Below, in pieces: positions 58,244 to 64,000 of a DNA stretch of 64,000 nt. The position numbers and the translations under genes were made by a program. The notes below the pieces were generated by a model, which did not search any database, was not told the DNA's origin, and saw nothing but the letters and a program-made list of their open reading frames with translations. The DNA comes from Symsagittifera roscoffensis (lineage: Eukaryota; Xenacoelomorpha; Acoela; Convolutidae): assembly GCF_963678635.1 (NCBI RefSeq), contig NC_087064.1, forward strand, positions 71,611,465 to 71,675,464, read 5' to 3'. Within the stretch, counting starts at the first letter, position 1. Each line of letters starts with the position of its first letter.

Positions 58244-58546
58244 TGGGGATACCCCGCTGATCAGCTCCAACATATACTACTCAAGTTTGTTTTGTTTTAT
58301 TCTCAAACTTGAAACATACTAATTGTGATGTCATTTTAACTTACTAATTGTCATTAAGTTTACTAATATTTTCCTCTTCTCAACTTCTATTTAAAATATT
58401 TAGCAGCTTCAAAATTTCAGATATTGCCAATTTATGGCCTTAAATTGGCGTCTCGTTTTCAGACTATCGCAGATAACTATCAGACTGTCATCTTTAGCTT
58501 CAGAATTGTTTTGCGTCTAGTTTTCAGCATTTTGCGTTTGAATTAC

Positions 58547-59210
58547 GAGGCAAAAATTTGCACTGGATGGGCGCATAATTTTAAGTCTAAACGTTCGTGG
58601 ATTCCAGAGACAAGGTTTTAAACATGCTCAAATTTTTAAGTGGAACTCACCTACAAAATTTCCGTGGATTCCGCGTACAAGTTTTGTTAACGTAAATTTT
58701 GTCGGCACATTAGTTTGGTTGCGGATTCCGCAATGAGCCATTATGAATGGGTGTTCCAGGTTCCGCAAAACAAACGTATTCCGCAAATGTAAGTCAATTC
58801 CGTAGATTTATGCGGATTCCGCTCAAAATTTGCGGATTCCTCTGACAATTTGCGGAACCCGCTAACAGTTTTCGGATTCCGCTTCCAAATTGCGGATTCT
58901 ACTTACAGTTGCGGATTCCACGACAATTTAATTGTACTAAACACATTTGTTATTATTTGATAATAGATTGCACAAACTGTTCCAGATTCCTCAATTTTTG
59001 TTGCGGGTTCCACAAATTTTACTGCGGATTCCGCAAAATTACTTGTTTTTGGAGCAATTTTGAGCATTAAAATGTTTTAGCTATTTGTCCGTCGAATTCA
59101 AAACAGCAGAAAAGGTAAAAAAAATAGCAATGTTGCGGATTCCGCATTAACTCTGTTTTCGGATTGTTGCGGAATGAGCTTGCAACTCACAAAATGCACA
59201 GTTTTGCCTC
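58547..59210. mobile_element. GGATTCC-repeat transposon, copy 3 (664 bp)
   Basis: Ends GAGGCAAAAATTTGCA and TGCACAGTTTTGCCTC match as inverted repeats at 14 of 16. The interior has a dozen or so variants of TTGCGGATTCCGCTTACAAT. The 11-base core GCGGATTCCGC is itself an odd palindrome. Flanks do not show an unambiguous target-site duplication. Confidence 0.8.
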
Positions 59211-59624
59211 TTAATTTATCTTTTATCTTTTGCAGATGAACTGGAATTTAATCTCAGTAAAAGACACTGAAAATCTTTTTAGCTTGGTTGTTTGATCCGT
59301 TAATTAACATGAGATAAAAAATTTTTCATCGGAAAAAGAACTTGCTTTTTTCTCCTTAGGTACAAAACTCCACTCCTTTCGATAACGTATCATTTTTGCA
59401 TTACTTTTTCACCACTTTTTTGTTTGACAGGAAAAATAAATTTTGAAAATGTTTAGCTTGTGAAATTGAATGTGCTGTTACTCAGCTCAGATGTTGTGTG
59501 GCTGAGTTGAAAAAAAGAGCATAAAAATCAATTTTTAAAAATATTTTTTTTAAAAGATCAGCTCTAATTCATTCGAAGAAAAAGAGTTTGCGCTTGTTCT
59601 TTTTACTGATGATGGTAGTATTGT

Positions 59625-59828
59625 ATCGTGTCCCGGAACCTAAGGGGGGATTCTTCCTGAGGGGGGAGGGTGGTCCTCACGTAAAGCAAAATCCTAGGAA
59701 AGGGATCCTTAAATTTTTGGACGACCCCCATCCTAGGATTTTGTAAATGAACGCAAGTTCCCATCCCTAAAGTGAAAGACCCCTTCCTTAAGATCTCGTT
59801 ATGCTGAGCTTAACAACCGGGACCCGAT
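59625..59828. mobile_element. Foldback element of about 204 bp, unusually G/C-rich
   Basis: The outer inverted repeats are ATCGTGTCCCGG (59625-59636) and CCGGGACCCGAT (59817-59828), 11 of 12. The inner repeats CAAAATCCTAGGA (59687-59699) and TCCTAGGATTTTG (59731-59743) are perfect. The two arms also share diverged G-rich blocks (CTAAGGGGGG versus CTTAAGGAAGGGG as the complement). No coding capacity. A structured RNA gene is a less likely alternative. Confidence 0.65.
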
Positions 59829-59985
59829 AGAACAACTCCTTCTAATTCCCTTTAAAGCGGTACTTTTTCCGCGATAAATAAAGTTAATCGTCCTAATTCC
59901 TGAATTTTTCTTTATCGTCCTAGTTTCATGTGGATATCATTTCCTGGCTTCCTTTCTTGTCTTCGAAGATTTATCTTGCTAATAA

Positions 59986-60123
59986 AAGTTTGTTATTGAA
60001 ACTGATTTAAAGGATTTCACACATTTGTTTGAACAAACACTTGGTTTCCGTCAACTAGTTTATTTGACTGAAGCTATTTATGTTAAAACAGTGATTGAGC
60101 CCAATACGGACATTTTTTTAGTG
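59986..60123 (+). CDS. Candidate exon with strong donor, unknown
   Basis: A clean frame reads KFVIETDLKDFTHLFEQTLG, FRQLVYLTEAIYVKTVIE and PNTDIFLV, ending at GTG/GTAAGT, a near-perfect donor at 60124. An acceptor TTTTTTAG at 60251 fits the 3' side. The start lacks a good acceptor or ATG. The family is unrecognised. Confidence 0.4.
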
Positions 60124-60244
60124 GTAAGTTGGTAAAAACCAAAAAGAGTTTAAGCCGAAAAATAAAAAGGACGAGCAGTAAAAATCATCTGAAAATATAT
60201 GTTTCAGAATTTGATGTTTTTTGTTTTGTTTTTCTTTGCACGGT

Positions 60245-60394
60245 TTTTTAGATGATCGTTCATCTGAAGCTTCCGCTAAAACAAATGGGTTATTTACAAG
60301 GGGACGTTCACGGCCTCGGCTACTAGAAGCTTCTTCTACTCGCAGTTCCGATTCTGAGTATTGCCGCTGTAATAATCCCCAATCCGGAATTTGA
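60245..60394 (+). CDS. Candidate Ser/Arg-rich exon
   Basis: The frame reads DDRSSEASAKTNGLFTRGRS, RPRLLEASSTRSSDSEYC and RCNNPQSGI then TGA, preceded by a pyrimidine tract ending TTTTTTAG. The low-complexity composition makes it a weak call. The phase does not match a splice from the 59986 exon. Confidence 0.25.
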   Translation, partial: FLDDRSSEASAKTNGLFTRGRSRPRLLEASSTRSSDSEYCRCNNPQSGI

Positions 60395-60461
60395 AATTCG
60401 GGCGAATTGTTATCAGTTTTATTCTATGAGTAGGCTCAATCGGTGTCCATGTAATTATTTT

Positions 60462-60707
60462 CTAGAAATTCATTTTCTTCGGCGTCTTTATGACCAAAGG
60501 GAAATGTCGAAATCCCGTCAAAAAGAAGAAAACGTTTGTCAAACGGTGATAATGCAAGTTTTTTTGTTTCACTGTCATATTGGTGTGACCATTCGAAACT
60601 ATATTATAGCTGTACACTCTCATTGTTTTCCCAGTGAATAATATGTCCCTGAAGGTTTGGTGGACCAATTCTCGACGTGCACTCCGTTTTATTCCTTTGG
60701 CACTCAA
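60462..60707 (-). pseudogene. Polymerase C-terminal segment
   Basis: An 81-codon frame begins SAKGIKRSARRELVHQTFRD and ends RHFPLVIKTPKKMNF at TAG. AKGIKR corresponds to the KCKGVKK element that follows the thumb in Maverick polymerases. About 320 bp of noncoding sequence separates it from the KFKDETCGK segment. Confidence 0.7.
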
Positions 60708-60719
60708 TTTTTGAGTGCC
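60699..60719. repeat. Hairpin at the polymerase 3' junction
   Basis: GGCACTCA (60699-60706) and TGAGTGCC (60712-60719) form an 8-bp stem with a 5-base loop. It overlaps the start of the C-terminal segment and could mark the edge of the 320-bp insertion. Confidence 0.6.
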
Positions 60720-61029
60720 TTCTAAAACCGAACTGAAATTTCTTTCCTACGAGGCAGGGGACGGTTTCATTTCACTTCAGCAACTCAATTTATATCAAGC
60801 AAATTCATTTTACAGCAAAGAGCAGAAGACACCAAATTACGATTAAAAACGTGGAAAAGATAAAAAATATCTTTTCAGATAAAATAACAATTGGGCAACA
60901 TTGCACAGTAATGGCTAAATTAGCTAAATGCCCATATTTTATTGCAAAAAATTAAGGAAGGGAGGGAGGTTGGTGGTCTTGGTGGAGATTTTGTTCTGTA
61001 AAAAGATGAGGGTGGCCTAAAATGGAATT

Positions 61030-61262
61030 TTTAATTGCCATTTAGGACGACCGAGTATAGTTTCGGTTTTAGGGCGATGACTTCTCTGATCGCCTTCCCA
61101 CAAGTCTCGTCTTTGAACTTCAGCACAACTTTCTTGTTGGTATCGTCGAACAAGAAATGGTCCACATCATACTTTGAAAAGTCGAAATCAGCTTTTATTT
61201 TCTCCGAGTCTCGGTAAACGTCGTCAGTTTTTGGGGCATAAATGAAACTATCCGTGTCGGAC
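61030..61262 (-). pseudogene. Polymerase motif C segment
   Basis: After TAG, the frame is open as SDTDSFIYAPKTDDVYRDSE and later DHFLFDDTNKKVVLKFKDE and ALKPKLYSVVLNGN, then TAA. The TAG sits at the position normally occupied by the Tyr of YTDTDS. Confidence 0.85.
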
Positions 61263-61458
61263 TAAAGAAGTTCCAAGTTTAGAATAGGTTTCATTTTTGG
61301 CGAGGTCTAGAATGGTTGCACCAACTATCATAGGTTTGTGCCATAATATTTTTGTTATTAAAAAGCCGATTGGGGCTAAATGATCGTCAATGATTTGAAA
61401 GCTCTTCATTATGCTCAGAACTGTTTTTTAAAGAATCTCCTCACATTCCTAACAATCT

Positions 61459-61755
61459 CTACAGCGTCTTTCTTCCTAACTTAGACTCCATTATCTTACC
61501 GAATGCTGAATTAACAATATGCTTGTAAAAGTTCTCCTGGAGTTTATTTACCGCGAATTTTCGTAGGCGGGTGTTGAGGTCGACAAAGACTGCCATCCAG
61601 TCTGGTACGTGGTCGTGGTACAACTTTAGGGTAAGGTAATACAAAATATAACCTTCTTTAGGATGCAAGGTCTGCTTTAGCATTTTTGGCAGTGTGGTGA
61701 TTCCCATTTTTCCCAACATGTCGAATTGCTCGTTGCTCATTGCACCGATGTCCAC
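61459..61755 (-). pseudogene. Polymerase motif B segment
   Basis: A 98-codon frame contains MLKQTLHPKEGYILYYLTLK, the usual pre-motif-B region, and NSAFGKIMESKLGRKTL. A frameshift follows, after which FQIIDDHLAPIGFLITKIL and KPMIVGATILDLAK are read in another frame. Confidence 0.85.
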
Positions 61756-62386
61756 TACTTCACGAGAGGGGGCAAGAGGGTAATCAGCAAAGAAGTCATG
61801 AGCTCTTCGGGTATGGTCAAATTGACTTTAACTATATAACCCACTCTGATGTTTTGCTGGTGAGCAGTATGTTTGCCACACTTTTTCAACTATTGAAAAG
61901 TCGTTTAATGGCAAAGGGCAGTGTTTCATTATCACCCCTACAAATTGTTTGCGTCAACATTATGGATGTAGCTTGATGGTTCTGAGGGCGAAAAATTGTG
62001 GAGATATTTTTTGTTTTTTTTTTTTAAATCGGCGCGCGTAAAACGACGACATGCCTCCTCGTATCATTCGCTGCACAAGGTCCAGATGTTCCCGATCCGT
62101 TAAGAGTTCAGGTGGGGCTTACAAATTTTTCGAAAGGCGTCCCCGAAAAGGTTACTTGCCGTGAAGTAACAGGAGCAGTCCAGCCGGTAAGTTTGATAGC
62201 AAACTGCACGAAAAGCTTCAAAAACGGAAGCAAGCAATAGCACATCTGTAGTCAAGTACAAGTCGTGGTAATCACCAAGTGAACCACACTTCGCTTCGGT
62301 GAAAACTTTTAGGGCTTGATTTTACTCGCTTCATGAAACACTCACATCCCCTCCTATTGGACTATTTTTGCACTTTGCTCGCGGGT

Positions 62387-62911
62387 TTAACAGAATTTTC
62401 CGAATGAATTGAAGTATGAGTAGGGGTAATGACCTTTCTGTTTCAACATACTGATAGTTTTAGGGGACTGGCCGAGTTTCTCAAAATAGTTCTCCAGCAG
62501 AATAAACTTTTTGTTGGGCAAATTATCGACAAGTTTTGCAAGCGGCGCTAGCATAAATCGATACGAATCGATGAATCTCCGGTTTTCGTAGCGGTTTTTG
62601 ATTTTTCCGTTTTTTTCCGTGTACGTTTTTATATATACTGAGATTGTCAAGGATGTATATTTTTCTTTAGATGCGGATATTACAGAAAAAGTGTTTTCCA
62701 AATCGCTTTTTGCCAGTGCTTTGATTATAAAATGTAAGTCATAGTTTGACAAATTATGAGCTAATACTGGGGATCTAATTTGATATTTTTCTATTAATGT
62801 TGCACTCATTGTGTGCACAACCCAGTGACTTGTTAGTGTAATGACAATGATCAAGTACCACTTGATCCTTGTCGGACAAATCGTTCTCCCATATCCAACA
62901 AACCGCAGCAT
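62387..62911 (-). pseudogene. Polymerase exonuclease-domain segment
   Basis: The longest open frame in the window (174 codons) holds SPVLAHNLSNYDLHFIIKAL, RRFIDSYRFMLAPLAKLVDN and KGHYPYSYFNSFGKF. It stops with TAA just after FGKFC. The preceding DHCHYTNKSLG part is in a different frame. Confidence 0.9.
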
Positions 62912-63508
62912 CCTCCCGTTCCTGGTCTGTTTTAGCGGTGAAAGTGTAATATTTCTTTCTCTTTTTCTACGTATATTTGTCTCGCTAACGATCCAGGGGA
63001 GCTAATTAGTCATCTTTTAAGCTCAAACTTGAAAAGGTCTTTTTTCCCAAATTCGATTACTGCTAATGCGTAGCCGCGCTGTTGATGGATTTCAATTGTT
63101 TGCATGCTAGATTTTTGTCGATCAAGTTGCGGTCCTTATAATGGTAAGAGCAGTGACTCCAAATCAAAGTAGATTACTCTGGGTACGTACCAACGAGCTG
63201 TTAAGTTTTTGAACTTGTGGTCATCTTTTCCAGGCTTGAGCATTGTTATGACGACATCTTGGTCTCGGTAGCATAGTTCTTGATGTCTTCTCAGAGTCTC
63301 GAGTGAAGCGAATGTGTGGAAATATTTGCGGCAAATCTCAGATTGGAATTGGTGCACTTTAAGCCGCACGTACTCGACCAGTTTCTGGAGCACTTATCAA
63401 CACATAGTGGTATTTTGATCCATCTGTCAGCAGCAACAAGTCCACAACCAGGATAGTAGTGAATCTGCTCGACACTCTTATGGGCAACAATTCGGAACAT
63501 CATTGGAC

Positions 63509-63608
63509 CTGAACAGAAAAATAAATTTTATATCTAGTTTTGACGTAAAACGTAAGAGGGATTTGAATAGGTGAAGAAAATAATGAGCGCGTTTTACAGT
63601 TTGCTTAC
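63509..63608 (-). other. 100-bp intron in the polymerase
   Basis: Read leftwards it begins GTAAGCAAAC and ends TTTTTCTGTTCAG. Removing it joins ERLKMLANQRLS to the PIRVSSRFTTILVVDLLLLT frame in phase 0, with one TGA near the junction. Length and consensus fit nematode introns. Confidence 0.75.
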
Positions 63609-64000
63609 CGAAAGACGTTGATTTGCCAACATTTTCAGTCTTTCAAATCTGTCCATATCCATCAGACCCATTGGCATTTCGTATTTCCCATTGATTTTCA
63701 CAGTTCCTTTTTGTCCAGATTGTAGGTTGAGACTTAGTTTTCCTCCAGCCACCGTCTAGATGTGCGGTAGAGGGCGGGCTCTTACACGTTGTGATATGCT
63801 GCAACAAAGCAATATAGAAAGCAACGGTTATCATCTTTAGTGTTGATATTTGTGAGCAGAGTAGAAGCAGCGCTGAGTGCATCAGGTAGCCCGAGGTAGG
63901 ATCATGCTTTTATTGGTGAGAAGTTGGCGAAACTGACTTGCAGTTTTTCAATTCGATCGATAATCCATCCGCTACCATGAGAAGAGAACAAATTGACTTG

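Larger units (their letters stand above)
60462..64000 (-). pseudogene. Maverick/Polinton protein-primed family-B DNA polymerase, runs off the right edge
   Basis: Read leftwards, family landmarks occur in order: GSGWIIDRIEKLQVSFANF at the edge, NGKYEMPMGLMDMDRFERL, an intron, LLLLTDGSKYHYVLI, a zinc-finger-like CRKYFHTFASLETLRRHQEL, exonuclease motif I (YFDLESL), DHCHYTNKSLGCAHNECN, exonuclease II (NLSNYDLHFII), YPYSYFNSFGKF, exonuclease III region (GDYHDLYLTTDVLLL), palm motif A (VDANNL), motif B (NSAFGKIME), motif C (SDTDSFIY) and KFKDETCGKA. The active-site carboxylates of motifs A and C are still encoded, but a TAG lies directly beside each. Several frameshifts occur and about 12 residues are missing before motif C. 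The enzyme would have copied the element from a terminal protein. Confidence 0.92.

Noticed and set aside
1-64000. Complete, functional Maverick with terminal inverted repeats
   Set aside because: I could not find a pair of long terminal inverted repeats, an adenain-type cysteine protease or any intact core gene. The capsid and integrase parts lie in multiple damaged copies.
1-64000. tRNA, rRNA, CRISPR, spliced-leader RNA
   Set aside because: No cloverleaf B-box pattern, rRNA-like conserved stretch, regular short direct repeats with unique spacers, or spliced-leader sequence was seen. This was a visual check, not a covariance-model search.

Overview
This is eukaryotic, very A/T-rich DNA and almost certainly metazoan. 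There is no operon structure and no long intact gene. I saw no tRNA, rRNA or CRISPR array by eye. Candidate introns are short (67-100 bp) and end in TTTTCAG or TTCTGTTCAG, which fits a nematode best; that assignment is an inference and another invertebrate is possible. The content is best read as a graveyard of Maverick/Polinton elements (large virus-like DNA transposons) later remodelled by repeated tandem duplication. The recognisable Maverick parts, all damaged, are: a retroviral-type integrase (INT, nine plus-strand copies and minus-strand relics), the second half of the FtsK/HerA-type packaging ATPase (eight copies), the double-jelly-roll major capsid protein (two copies), a small core-like protein with an APEIGE motif (four copies), a Maverick-associated protein with a DVEC-type start and a YPFRH end (seven partial copies), and one protein-primed family-B DNA polymerase running off the right edge. 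Layout: 1-3137 is a satellite of five monomers of about 610 bp. 3138-29700 is a nested tandem array whose full cycle is INT, post-INT spacer, a 67-codon minus-strand ORF, a long spacer, a KRKAGxGS minus-strand ORF, a satellite-related segment, YPFRH protein, ATPase, promoter-like block, INT. Inside it, a 6.5-kb composite block (12190-18704) is repeated at 18705-24519 and ends in an inverted-repeat junction. 29705-34289 and 34290-38873 are two nearly identical 4.58-kb copies carrying INT, core-like protein, an undamaged unrecognised 119-aa ORF and the DVEC protein. 38874-45000 holds two older units of about 3.5 kb with ATPase, core-like protein and capsid protein. 45000-60400 is mostly anonymous, with a few cryptic exon-like ORFs, a 1.17-kb tandem repeat containing minus-strand integrase relics, three copies of a short terminal-inverted-repeat transposon full of GGATTCCGC subrepeats, and a foldback element. 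60462-64000 is the minus-strand DNA polymerase pseudogene with one clear 100-bp intron. In an intact Maverick the polymerase would copy the element, the integrase insert it, and capsid, core-like protein and ATPase form and fill a particle. Here the integrase nonsense codon and missing catalytic segment are shared by the copies, so the amplification looks passive (recombination or replication slippage) rather than transposition. The only ORFs that look undamaged are the 119-aa ORF and the 67-codon minus-strand ORF.
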